The translations under genes and the position numbers were made by a program. Below, piece after piece: positions 29,975 to 38,318 of a stretch of 64,000 nt of DNA (positions within the stretch are counted from its first letter, which is position 1; each line of letters begins with the position of its first letter). Origin of the DNA: G963663615 sp963663615. Lineage in GTDB: Bacteria; Bacteroidota; Ignavibacteria; Ignavibacteriales; Melioribacteraceae. The notes beneath the pieces are model-generated. The model saw nothing but the letters and a program-made list of their open reading frames with translations. It was not told the origin of the DNA and searched no databases. Where the stretch lies: positions 1,674,001-1,738,000 of the forward strand of contig OY760517.1 of NCBI GenBank assembly GCA_963663615.1, read 5' to 3'.

Positions 29975-31777
29975 ATGAGAACACTGTTATTTAATATTCT
30001 ATTTATTGCAAGTATGGTCCTTGCCCAATCAAATGATTATGTTGCTAAAGCTGGTAATATTGAAATTGATTCCAAAGAACTTGAAATGAGAGTTAATATG
30101 ACTCCCATGATTAAAAGTCATGTCTCACAGGACTCAATTAAGTATGATATGCTATATACAATTATTGCCGAAAAGCTCTGGGCACAAGAAGCAGAACTTA
30201 AAGGTCTTGATGAAACGGAATATTACAGGTATTCAACAAAATATGTAGAAGGATTGCTGGCAAGAGATGAGTTTTTTAAGGATGAGGTACTTGATAAAAT
30301 AGATATACCCAAGAAAGAAATTTATGATTATTCCAGAAGAATTAATCTTAACTACCTTGTAAAGTATCTTTACTCCAAATCGGAAGTGGAAATAAAATGG
30401 CTCTACGATAAATTGGTTAATGGAGAAAATTTTGATTCACTACTAACCAAAAGACCTGAAAGAAAGTATCAGGAAAAGCCTGTTGAGGTAAAGTATGGAC
30501 AAATGGATTTTGACAGTGAAGACTTGATATATGCTCTTGATAAGGGAGAGTTTTCAAAACCTGTTTTAAAAGATGATAACAGCTGGGTAATTTACTTTAT
30601 AGTTGATAAAAAAATAGATATAAAGGAGAAGATAGACTCCAGACGCGAAGCACAAAAAATGCTTGATACCAAATACCGCCAAAAATACTATCGTGAGTTT
30701 TATGAAAATTACATGAAGGATACTGAAGTATATTCAGATTCGATAATGGTTCAAAAGATGATAGACCACGCCTACCAAATAGTTAGAAAGCTTGAAAAAG
30801 TGAAACCAAATAATAGTGAACCTTATTATTATCTTAATGATGATGGAGTAAGAGCTTTTAGTAAGATATTTACAAAAGAAGAGTTGCGAAATCCTTTCAT
30901 AAAATTTAATAAAAAACCAGTTAGTGTTACTAATTTTCTATGGGAAGTATCGTTTGATGGAATTAAAATTTATGAAAAAGATTACAAGTCGGTTGCTGCC
31001 GGCATAAAACACTCATTAAGAGAATATACCAGAAAGGAAATAATCAGAAGGCTAGCAATCGCTAAAAATTATCATAAACGTAAGGTTGTAGTTGATGAGC
31101 TAAAAATATGGCAACAAAGTTTTCTTGCATCGCAGTTGCGTAATCGGGAAAATTCCGAGGTTAAGGTAACTGAAGATGAAATAGCTCTTCAGTATGATAA
31201 ATATAAGAATTCGGGCATATATGTTTCTTCCGTTGATATTGCAGAAATATTTACGCTTAACCTTGATATTGTCTCTATATGTTTGGACAAGATAAATAAT
31301 GGTAGTGATTTTAATGAATTAATTAGGCAATATTCTGATAAGGATTATGATGACTGCTTTCACATAAACCTTGATCCTGAAAAGGAACAGGAATTGTGGA
31401 GATACACTTATACCCTTAATAAAGGGGAGGTATTTGGTCCAATAGAAAATAACAATGGATATTCAATAGTAAAGGTAATTGAGAAGCATTCGGATAATGA
31501 TGTACAGGATGGTATGGCAAAAACATTGGAAAGTATTAAAAGTGAACTTTATTTTAAGAAACTTGCAAACCAAATTGATGATAAGACTATTGAATTAGCA
31601 AAAAAATATGGTGTTACCATTCAAAGTAATCAGGTTGATAAAGTAAAATTTGTAAACCTGCCAATGCTTGTTTACAGATATATTGGCTTCGGCGGAAAAA
31701 TGAATGCTGTTCCTGTAACCCCGATCTTTAAAAATTGGTATCGTAAAATGAAAAACTCTGAAAAAGAAGCTTTATAA
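29975..31777 (+). CDS. Exported parvulin/SurA-like peptidyl-prolyl isomerase family protein
   Basis: About 600 residues with a short signal peptide (MRTLLFNILFIASMVLAQ). The ATG at 29975 is preferred to the TTG one codon earlier. The layout is SurA-like: an N-terminal helical chaperone part (YVAKAGNIEIDSKELEMRV), then two PpiC-like segments at about 120-215 and 395-500. Each ends in the pattern KGEFSKPV..WVIYFIVDKK or KGEVFGPI..YSIVKVIEKH. The rotamase residues are weakly conserved, so it may act mainly as a chaperone. It heads a four-gene run with gaps of 2, 1 and 7 bases. This implies that it folds or presents the solute-binding protein or kinase ectodomain encoded next, which is inference. 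Confidence 0.75.
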   Translation: MRTLLFNILFIASMVLAQSNDYVAKAGNIEIDSKELEMRVNMTPMIKSHVSQDSIKYDMLYTIIAEKLWAQEAELKGLDETEYYRYSTKYVEGLLARDEFFKDEVLDKIDIPKKEIYDYSRRINLNYLVKYLYSKSEVEIKWLYDKLVNGENFDSLLTKRPERKYQEKPVEVKYGQMDFDSEDLIYALDKGEFSKPVLKDDNSWVIYFIVDKKIDIKEKIDSRREAQKMLDTKYRQKYYREFYENYMKDTEVYSDSIMVQKMIDHAYQIVRKLEKVKPNNSEPYYYLNDDGVRAFSKIFTKEELRNPFIKFNKKPVSVTNFLWEVSFDGIKIYEKDYKSVAAGIKHSLREYTRKEIIRRLAIAKNYHKRKVVVDELKIWQQSFLASQLRNRENSEVKVTEDEIALQYDKYKNSGIYVSSVDIAEIFTLNLDIVSICLDKINNGSDFNELIRQYSDKDYDDCFHINLDPEKEQELWRYTYTLNKGEVFGPIENNNGYSIVKVIEKHSDNDVQDGMAKTLESIKSELYFKKLANQIDDKTIELAKKYGVTIQSNQVDKVKFVNLPMLVYRYIGFGGKMNAVPVTPIFKNWYRKMKNSEKEAL

Positions 31778-31779
31778 TT

Positions 31780-33111
31780 ATGAAAAATGCAATTCAAAAG
31801 TTATTCAAAATTGGAATGTTACCCCTTGTAGCACTAGTATTGATGCTTGTTTTGGTAATATTTTACTTCTTTTATTCCTCTCCGTATAAATCATTAATGG
31901 ATAATAACATCGTTGTGCTTCACTATGCAGATAATATATCGAGAGCACATAAAAAAATAATAGATCAGTTTAATACAACCTATGCCGGTTTAATACGTGT
32001 TGAGACTATTGACTTGCCTTTTTACAAGTTTAGTACAAATGACAGAAAAGAATTGTTGGCACGTTCCCTTAGAAGTAAAAACGAAAGAATAGATATTTTT
32101 GGTGTTGATTTAATTTGGGTTGATCGTTTTTCGAAATGGGCAGAAGACCTTTCAAAGCGGATTCCTGAAAAGCAGCTTAAACTTTTTTGGGAGCCAGCTT
32201 TACATTCATGTTATGATGAAGATTCGGTTTTGGTTGCAGTACCTCATTCTACAGATGTAACTCTTCTAATAGGTAATGGCAGAATGATTGACAGATATTT
32301 CAGTGACGAAGAAAAAGAGATGCTGGAAAGGGGCGTATATTGGGACGAATTTATCAGTATGGGTAAAAAAGTATTAAAAAAAGATAAGGATAAGCCGTTT
32401 TTTGTTTTACCTTACGAAGAGTTTGAAGGAATGGTTTGTAACTATTTTGGAGTTATGCTCAATCTTAATAATGATGTATTTAAGGATGAGGTAAAATTAC
32501 CCAAAAAGGAATCGGAACAAGCCTTTAATATTTACCATGATTTAATCTATAAGTATAAGCTCTCACCTAAAAGTTTGCTAAAACTTCCATCTCAGGAGTG
32601 TTCAGTATATTTCCTTAAATCCGAAGGAGTATTTTTTAGGGGATGGCCAGCACATTACCGCGATATACAAAGAATATATGGTGATGAATACCTGGATGAT
32701 TACAAAATTTACCCTCTTCCAAGATTTAGAGGGACTGAACCTGTTTCGGTATTTGGTGGTTGGAACCTAATGCTCTCCAAGTACAGCCAACATAAGGATG
32801 AGGCTCTTATATTTCTAAAATATCTTATAAGTAAAAAAGCTCAGGAAATGTTATACGAGGAATCATTTATACTACCTGCACGTAAAGATATATATTATGA
32901 TTCGGCTTTTGTTAAAGCTCATAATAGAATAAAAAAATTTGAAAGAATATTTGAGTATGGAATACACCGCCCTTACTCAACCGATTACACCCGAATATCA
33001 GATATAATTTCATTCTTTTTACATAAATCGCTTATAAACGAAATTACTTTTGAAGAAGCCAGAGAAATGGCAAATACAATGATTGATGAACAAAAAATAC
33101 TGATAAAATAA
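31780..33111 (+). CDS. Membrane-anchored extracellular solute-binding protein (family 1-like)
   Basis: A 443-residue protein with one N-terminal helix (about 11-33) and no lipobox or clear cleavage site. The rest is a periplasmic solute-binding fold like those of ABC sugar transporters: VVLHYADNISRAHKKIIDQFN, then a VAVPHSTDVTLLIGN strand near 150, GWPAHYRDIQRIYGDEY near 290 and VSVFGGWNLMLSKYS with ALIFLKYLISKKAQEML near 340. No permease or ATPase gene is adjacent; a histidine kinase follows one base after the stop. It is therefore likely a sensor subunit that presents a bound sugar to the kinase rather than a transport component. Ligand unknown. Confidence 0.78.
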   Translation: MKNAIQKLFKIGMLPLVALVLMLVLVIFYFFYSSPYKSLMDNNIVVLHYADNISRAHKKIIDQFNTTYAGLIRVETIDLPFYKFSTNDRKELLARSLRSKNERIDIFGVDLIWVDRFSKWAEDLSKRIPEKQLKLFWEPALHSCYDEDSVLVAVPHSTDVTLLIGNGRMIDRYFSDEEKEMLERGVYWDEFISMGKKVLKKDKDKPFFVLPYEEFEGMVCNYFGVMLNLNNDVFKDEVKLPKKESEQAFNIYHDLIYKYKLSPKSLLKLPSQECSVYFLKSEGVFFRGWPAHYRDIQRIYGDEYLDDYKIYPLPRFRGTEPVSVFGGWNLMLSKYSQHKDEALIFLKYLISKKAQEMLYEESFILPARKDIYYDSAFVKAHNRIKKFERIFEYGIHRPYSTDYTRISDIISFFLHKSLINEITFEEAREMANTMIDEQKILIK

Positions 33112-33112
33112 A

Positions 33113-34594
33113 ATGGAAAAGAAAATATTACTTGGTAATATCACGCGTTATAAATTTGAACTAAAACATTTAACTGTTTTATTTCTGATTTTACTTTTGT
33201 TCCAGTTCAGTTTATCGATAATTCAGAAAAGCTCAATACAAGAGTTTGTGGATAACTCAAAGGAGTGGTTCCAAAAAAACTCGACCGAAAATCTGGCTAA
33301 CCTTACGGCAACATCACTTGAGCTTTTTATCGAAAATATTAATGTGCAGCAGGATATTACCCCTAAAGCCAAAAGGAAAATAATCGATTCATTTAACATA
33401 CTTATTAGTCAGCAATTATTGTTAAGAAGTGTTGAGGAACTCTATGTTGTAATATCAAAAGAGGATAAGTCTTACATCATTGATAATGGCGACCAACTTT
33501 ATACCTACCTTAAAGAGGACAGGATTATAAATTACAACTATATGTATGAAGAAAGTGATGTGTTAAAGTTTTATAAATCTCATATTGACAAGGTTCAAAA
33601 GAGTGAAATTATTTATAGCGAAATAAATGATCACAATACATTTTATACTTTGGTTATGTTAGTACCACATGGTGAGTTTTTAGGAGCTTTAGTTATTAAA
33701 AACAAACCTGATCTTGGATTTATAACAGCTGAAATTATTACCGGTTATACTCAGGCAGCGGTAATTTATTCAGCTTTAATTATATTGGGTTTGATGGCAA
33801 TGTATTACATTTCATCATATACTGTTAGAGAAAGAGATGAAGCACAAAGCCTACTTCTTGTTGAGCATGAGAACCATCTTAAAGAGCAAATTGAGCATGA
33901 AAAGGAATCCCAGTTTACGAAAAGGATTTACCATGCCCATCATAAAGCTGAAAAGATTATTGGTTTTATGCGGGAAGACCTAAGAATATTAGCCGAACAG
34001 AACATTGAAGAAATTAAGGCTAGAATAAATAAATACGCTAATTTTGTGTCCCGGGTTATATATGATATGAAATCGTACGATCCACCTGTACACACTTATC
34101 GCGGACCCCTGTTTAGCACAAATATGAATGAAGTAATTGTATTTCTCGTCGATAATCTATTCAGGAGAATTTCTTCAAATAGTGAAATATTCAAGTTTGA
34201 GATGAATTTTGATGACAGATTACCTCCTGTGCAAATTAACGAATTTATTGTTTGGGAGGTTATAGAACCGATAATACAAAACAGCTTTGATCACAGAGGT
34301 GATAAAGATGTTACAGTATCGATAAAAACTGAATACATTGAAGAAGAAAATATATCCCATATTATCATTTCTGATAATGGCACGGGAATTGCAAAAGAAT
34401 TATTAGAACCAGATGAGAACAATGTAAAAAAAATATTTCTGGAAAATATAACTACTAAAAAAACGTCAAATAAAAACTCCGGTTATGGTTGTTTTATTGC
34501 CTATCAAATAACAAAATACAGATGCGGGTGGCATCTGGATGTTAAAAACAACGAAGATAGCGGATGCAGTTTTATAATAACAATTAAAAATTAG
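33113..34594 (+). CDS. Membrane histidine kinase-like protein with atypical dimerisation region
   Basis: 493 residues. A membrane helix at about 20-37, a periplasmic domain at about 38-210 and a second helix at about 211-236 lead into a coiled coil (DEAQSLLLVEHENHLKEQIEHE). A region follows with clustered His (KRIYHAHHKAEKIIGF, about 270) where the phospho-acceptor would sit, but the standard H-E-[IL]-[KR]-[TN]-P box is absent. The C-terminal ATPase domain is recognisable: EVIEPIIQNSFDH (N box, about 385), ISDNGTGIA (G1) and NSGYGCFIAYQI (G2). It lies one base after the solute-binding protein gene and seven before the response regulator, so the three very likely form one phosphorelay. Confidence 0.82.
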   Translation: MEKKILLGNITRYKFELKHLTVLFLILLLFQFSLSIIQKSSIQEFVDNSKEWFQKNSTENLANLTATSLELFIENINVQQDITPKAKRKIIDSFNILISQQLLLRSVEELYVVISKEDKSYIIDNGDQLYTYLKEDRIINYNYMYEESDVLKFYKSHIDKVQKSEIIYSEINDHNTFYTLVMLVPHGEFLGALVIKNKPDLGFITAEIITGYTQAAVIYSALIILGLMAMYYISSYTVRERDEAQSLLLVEHENHLKEQIEHEKESQFTKRIYHAHHKAEKIIGFMREDLRILAEQNIEEIKARINKYANFVSRVIYDMKSYDPPVHTYRGPLFSTNMNEVIVFLVDNLFRRISSNSEIFKFEMNFDDRLPPVQINEFIVWEVIEPIIQNSFDHRGDKDVTVSIKTEYIEEENISHIIISDNGTGIAKELLEPDENNVKKIFLENITTKKTSNKNSGYGCFIAYQITKYRCGWHLDVKNNEDSGCSFIITIKN

Positions 34595-34601
34595 AGATTT
34601 T

Positions 34602-36056
34602 ATGAAGAGCTACAGAGGAATTAAAGTTCTACTTATTGAAGACGAAGACTTTGATATAAGAAGAGTGAAAAAAACACTTGCAATTATAGATGGTGCTTTC
34701 GAAATAGTTAATGTGGTTTCGGATGGGGAAGAAGCATTAAAACTGCTTAAAAAGGACAAGGATGGTTACGATATTGCCATTATGGACTACCAAATTGGTG
34801 GCGGTGTAATGGGCGAAGAACTAATCATGAGAATGAAAGAAATATCTCCGCTATTACAAGTAATTGTAATTACAAAAAGAACAATTAATATTACGGATTT
34901 TGATTTTGCGAACAAACTGCTTGAAGCAGGTGCATTTTGGTATTGTACCAAGTATCCCGGTGATATTGAAGCATTTATTTATCAACCAACCGATTTTAAT
35001 ATTAGTCTTTTTAATGCCTATGGCAAAAAAATGCTGGAAAAATCCTCATATCTGGCAAGTAAAAAACTGAACAATAATATTCTTGAAACGCTTGAAAAGA
35101 AACAGATAATTGGCTCTTCAGAATACATAATGAATTTAAAACGCCAGATAAACAAACTGGCTAATTCGGATGTTAATGTATTTATTAGCGGTCCCTCAGG
35201 TACTGGTAAGGAATTGATTGCTAATCATATTCATTACAAAAGTAAACGAAAGTTTGAAAACTTTATTGCAATCAACTGTGGTAGCATTCCTCCGAACCTG
35301 ATTGAAAGTGAATTGTTTGGTTATGAGAAGGGTGCTTTTACCGGTGCTGATTCAAAGAAAGCCGGACTATTTGAATTAGCTAACAATGGTACCATATTCC
35401 TTGATGAAGTTGCCGATTTGCCACTTGAGGCACAGGTTAAATTATTAAGAGTGCTTCAGGAAGGTGAGATTGAAAAAATTGGAAGAACAAAAAAGGTTAA
35501 GGTGAATGTACGCATAATTGCTGCTACTAATAAAAAAATTGAACAGGAAGTTCTTGAAGGTAGATTCAGGGAAGACCTGTATTATAGATTAAATGTTGTT
35601 CCAATTTTTGTTTTACCTCTTAAAGAACGTAAGGATGACATAAAGGATTTACTAGAGTATTATCTGGATAAGTTTAGTGAGGAAATGGATTTATCCAAAC
35701 CTGAGTTTGCAGCTGATGCAATTACCTATCTTATGAAATACGAATGGCCCGGTAATGTTAGAGAGTTGAAAAATTTTATACAGAGGGTTCTTTATTATTC
35801 GGATGGTGAAATTACCAAAGATGATGCAACTACTTCTTTGTTAGGTGCAATTACAAGTCCTTCTAATCAGTTTATATTGCTAAATTTTTATAATCAAGAT
35901 GGGTTAATACCATTTAATGATATGTTAAAGCTATTTAAAAAGAAGTATGTTGAGTTCGTAAGAAAAAATTCAAAATCGGATGCGGATGCTGCAAAAAAAA
36001 TGGGTATAGCACCTCCAAACTTCCACAGGCTTTGCAAAGAATTACGACTAAAATAA
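34602..36056 (+). CDS. Sigma-54-dependent response regulator (NtrC family)
   Basis: 484 residues. The receiver domain at about 6-130 has acidic residues E13-D14-E15 and phospho-acceptor D62 (AIMDYQIGG). A sigma-54 AAA+ activator domain at about 170-395 has Walker A SGPSGTGKE (about 196), the sigma-54 contact loop GAFTGA (about 244), Walker B GTIFLDEV and the R-finger block GRFREDLYYRLNVVPI. The C-terminal Fis-type helix-turn-helix ends DAAKKMGIAPPNFHRLCKELRLK. It should turn on -24/-12 promoters when phosphorylated by the kinase encoded just upstream. Such elements are visible before this operon and before the GH5 gene that follows. A strong terminator ends the operon. Confidence 0.93.
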   Translation: MKSYRGIKVLLIEDEDFDIRRVKKTLAIIDGAFEIVNVVSDGEEALKLLKKDKDGYDIAIMDYQIGGGVMGEELIMRMKEISPLLQVIVITKRTINITDFDFANKLLEAGAFWYCTKYPGDIEAFIYQPTDFNISLFNAYGKKMLEKSSYLASKKLNNNILETLEKKQIIGSSEYIMNLKRQINKLANSDVNVFISGPSGTGKELIANHIHYKSKRKFENFIAINCGSIPPNLIESELFGYEKGAFTGADSKKAGLFELANNGTIFLDEVADLPLEAQVKLLRVLQEGEIEKIGRTKKVKVNVRIIAATNKKIEQEVLEGRFREDLYYRLNVVPIFVLPLKERKDDIKDLLEYYLDKFSEEMDLSKPEFAADAITYLMKYEWPGNVRELKNFIQRVLYYSDGEITKDDATTSLLGAITSPSNQFILLNFYNQDGLIPFNDMLKLFKKKYVEFVRKNSKSDADAAKKMGIAPPNFHRLCKELRLK

Positions 36057-36073
36057 ATTATCAAACCGATAAT

Positions 36074-36110
36074 AATCAGCTTATCCGCCGGGATAAGCTG
36101 ATTTCCCTTT
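36074..36110 (+). terminator. intrinsic terminator after the NtrC-family regulator
   Basis: A perfect 13-bp stem AATCAGCTTATCC/GGATAAGCTGATT with loop GCCG, followed by a short pyrimidine tail (TCCCTTT). Confidence 0.8.
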
Positions 36111-36120
36111 CACATGCATT

Positions 36121-36133
36121 ATTACAGTGTAAT
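36121..36133. promoter_or_regulatory. small palindrome upstream of the sigma-54-like promoter
   Basis: ATTAC-AGT-GTAAT is a perfect 5-base inverted repeat 17 bases upstream of the -24 element. It could be an activator site, but it is close to the promoter for an enhancer and is not repeated at the other candidates. Confidence 0.2.
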
Positions 36134-36148
36134 CCCACAAAATCAAGT

Positions 36149-36168
36149 CTGGCTTAATTATTGAAATA
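36149..36168 (+). promoter_or_regulatory. candidate sigma-54 (-24/-12) promoter for the GH5-CBM6 gene
   Basis: CTGGCTTAATTATTGAAATA matches Y-T-G-G-C at -24 and T-T-G at -12 with correct spacing; the final C of the -12 GC is A. The predicted transcript start near 36175 leaves a leader of about 30 bases with AGGAG before the ATG. The gene just upstream encodes a sigma-54 activator. Confidence 0.5.
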
Positions 36169-36203
36169 TTCCTATCTGATTATTTAACAGGAGAAATATA
36201 TCT

Positions 36204-38201
36204 ATGTTCAAAAAGATACTTTTTATTCTAATATTTACTTTCACATTAATTAATGCCAATGGATTTCTTAAACGTGATGGTAAATATATTAAAAATGATA
36301 ATACCAATAATTTTATTATAAAATCAATGGGTCTTGGTGGATGGCTTGTTCCCGAAGGTTATATGTGGCAGTCATCAGCTTATGCAAACTCGCCAACTGA
36401 AATAAGAAATGCAGTTATCGAATTGATTGGTGAAGCCGATGCGGAAATATTTTATGACGAATACATGAAAAATCATGTTGCCAGAAAAGATATTGCCGCA
36501 ATGGCAAGCTGGGGCTTTAATGCTGTTCGTTTACCAATGCATTACGAATTACTTGAAGAGAGAAATAATCCGGGCAGTTATATTGAAGAAGGATTTGCTC
36601 AGATTGATTCATTAATACAATGGTGTAAAGAATATAATATGTATATTATTCTTGATTTGCATTGTGCAGCCGGTGGGCAGAGTGATGAACCAATTAGTGA
36701 TTGGGATTCAAATTATCCTTCGCTTTGGGAATCGGAAGCTAACAAAACCAGAACAGTTAATTTGTGGAAAGAAATTGCAACTCGTTATAAAGATGAACCA
36801 TGGGTTGGTGGTTACGACTTGATAAACGAACCTAAATGGGAACTTGGTGAAAATAATATTCAATTAAGAGAAATGTACATTGCACTAACCGAAGCTGTAA
36901 GAGAAGTTGATAATAATCATATACTTTTTATTGAAGGTAACTGGTTTGCTACGGATTTTGCAGGGTTAACTCCTGCATGGGATGACAACATGTGCTATTC
37001 ATTTCATAAATACTGGAATGAAACAAATCAGGGTACAATAAATTATCTTATAAGTTTGCGCAACAGTACTAATGTTCCATTATGGTTGGGTGAAACAGGC
37101 GAAAACTCAAACGACTGGTTTACCGAAACTGTAGAACTAATGGAACGCAATGATATTGGCTGGTCATGGTGGCCACATAAAAAAGTGGGATCAATATCTG
37201 GTCCGCTCTCAGTAAAAATTACTGCAGCCTATCAATATATACTTGGTTACTGGAATGGAGAAAACTCAAAACCTGGTCAGGCTTATGCGAAAGAAGGTTT
37301 AATGTCACTTGCTGAAAACCTGAAATTTGAAAATTGCAGATTTCAACCTGATGTTGTTGACGCACTTTTCAGAGCTGTAGAAAGTAGTGAAGCTGTACCT
37401 TATAAGAAGCATAATGTTCCGGGTACTATTTATGCAGTTGATTATGATATGGGGAAAAATCTTATTGCATACAGGGATAATGATGTTCAAAACACAAGTA
37501 GTTCTGGTGGTGAAAGTACTTATAATACCGGTTGGGCATATAGAAATGATGGTGTTGATATTGAAAACTGTACTGATCTTTTTACTAACGGTTTTAATGT
37601 TGGATGGATTGAAAATGGTGAATGGATGAAATATACATTTACAGCTGAACAGTCTGGTTTTTACAGAATAGGTTACCGTTATGCATCAGAATCAGCAGCG
37701 GGAAGAATATTCCCGTCTGTTAGCGGTTCACTTGCTGGTAGCTTGGTTGACTTGCCTGCAACAGGTGGATGGCAAAACTGGAATACAGAATATTCAGATA
37801 GTTTTCATGTTAATGCTGGTACCCATCAGCTAATGGTTCAGGTTATGTTAGGCGATTTTAATCTCAACTATATGGAAGTTGAGTTACTTTCAGTTACTGA
37901 TGTTGAGGATGAGATAATAGAACCTGAAGATTTTTCACTTTCTTCAAACTATCCAAATCCTTTTAATCCGTCAACTTCGTTTGATGTTTATTTACCAAAT
38001 CCTGAAAAGGTAACACTAACTATTTATGATGCAATTGGAAATATAGTTGGTGTGCCGGTAAATAATCAGTTGATATCAGGTCATAAGCAAATTAAGGTTG
38101 ATTTTTCAACATTTAACAGGGCAATTTCAAGCGGAATCTATTTTTACAACCTAAAATCAAAATCATTTGGAAAGACAGGGAAAATAGTGTATTTGAAATA
38201 A
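36204..38201 (+). CDS. Secreted GH5-family glucanase with CBM6-like module and T9SS tail
   Basis: 665 residues. A signal peptide (about 1-19) is followed by a GH5 catalytic domain (about 20-385) with acid/base E209 in DLINEP and nucleophile E297 in WLGETGEN. A CBM6-like beta-sandwich (about 405-560) has the aromatic ligand-site features WIENGEWMKYTF and GGWQNWNTEYSD. A type A T9SS sorting domain (about 580-665) has NYPNPFNPSTSF. The catalytic domain is a paralogue of the shorter GH5 at 52638; both share GGWLVPEGYM or GNWLVPEGYM and the DLHCAAGGQ / DMHCAPGGQ strand. Members of this part of GH5 often act on beta-1,3 or beta-1,6 glucans, but the subfamily cannot be fixed by eye. It sits alone between terminators behind a sigma-54-like promoter. 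Confidence 0.9.
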   Translation: MFKKILFILIFTFTLINANGFLKRDGKYIKNDNTNNFIIKSMGLGGWLVPEGYMWQSSAYANSPTEIRNAVIELIGEADAEIFYDEYMKNHVARKDIAAMASWGFNAVRLPMHYELLEERNNPGSYIEEGFAQIDSLIQWCKEYNMYIILDLHCAAGGQSDEPISDWDSNYPSLWESEANKTRTVNLWKEIATRYKDEPWVGGYDLINEPKWELGENNIQLREMYIALTEAVREVDNNHILFIEGNWFATDFAGLTPAWDDNMCYSFHKYWNETNQGTINYLISLRNSTNVPLWLGETGENSNDWFTETVELMERNDIGWSWWPHKKVGSISGPLSVKITAAYQYILGYWNGENSKPGQAYAKEGLMSLAENLKFENCRFQPDVVDALFRAVESSEAVPYKKHNVPGTIYAVDYDMGKNLIAYRDNDVQNTSSSGGESTYNTGWAYRNDGVDIENCTDLFTNGFNVGWIENGEWMKYTFTAEQSGFYRIGYRYASESAAGRIFPSVSGSLAGSLVDLPATGGWQNWNTEYSDSFHVNAGTHQLMVQVMLGDFNLNYMEVELLSVTDVEDEIIEPEDFSLSSNYPNPFNPSTSFDVYLPNPEKVTLTIYDAIGNIVGVPVNNQLISGHKQIKVDFSTFNRAISSGIYFYNLKSKSFGKTGKIVYLK

Positions 38202-38219
38202 TGCTTATCAAACTGATAA

Positions 38220-38267
38220 TTGCCCGGGTATAGAATGTATAACCATCCGGGCAAATTCTATTTTTAT
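38220..38267 (+). terminator. intrinsic terminator after the GH5-CBM6 gene
   Basis: An 8-bp stem TTGCCCGG/CCGGGCAA with a 19-base loop, followed by ATTCTATTTTTAT. Confidence 0.65.
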
Positions 38268-38302
38268 ATCCCTATAATAGTAAGTATTAACAAAAAATAA
38301 AA

Positions 38303-38318
38303 TTGGCATCATTTCTGT
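38303..38318 (+). promoter_or_regulatory. possible sigma-54-like element before the SSS transporter
   Basis: TTGGCATCATTTCTGT has a good -24 part (TGGCA) and a G at the -12 position, but CTGT instead of TTGC. If used, translation would begin at the TTG at 38343 rather than 38319. Confidence 0.3.

Noticed and set aside
31780..33111. Reading the solute-binding protein as part of an ABC importer
   Set aside because: No permease or ATPase gene is adjacent, the anchor appears uncleaved, and a kinase gene follows after one base.
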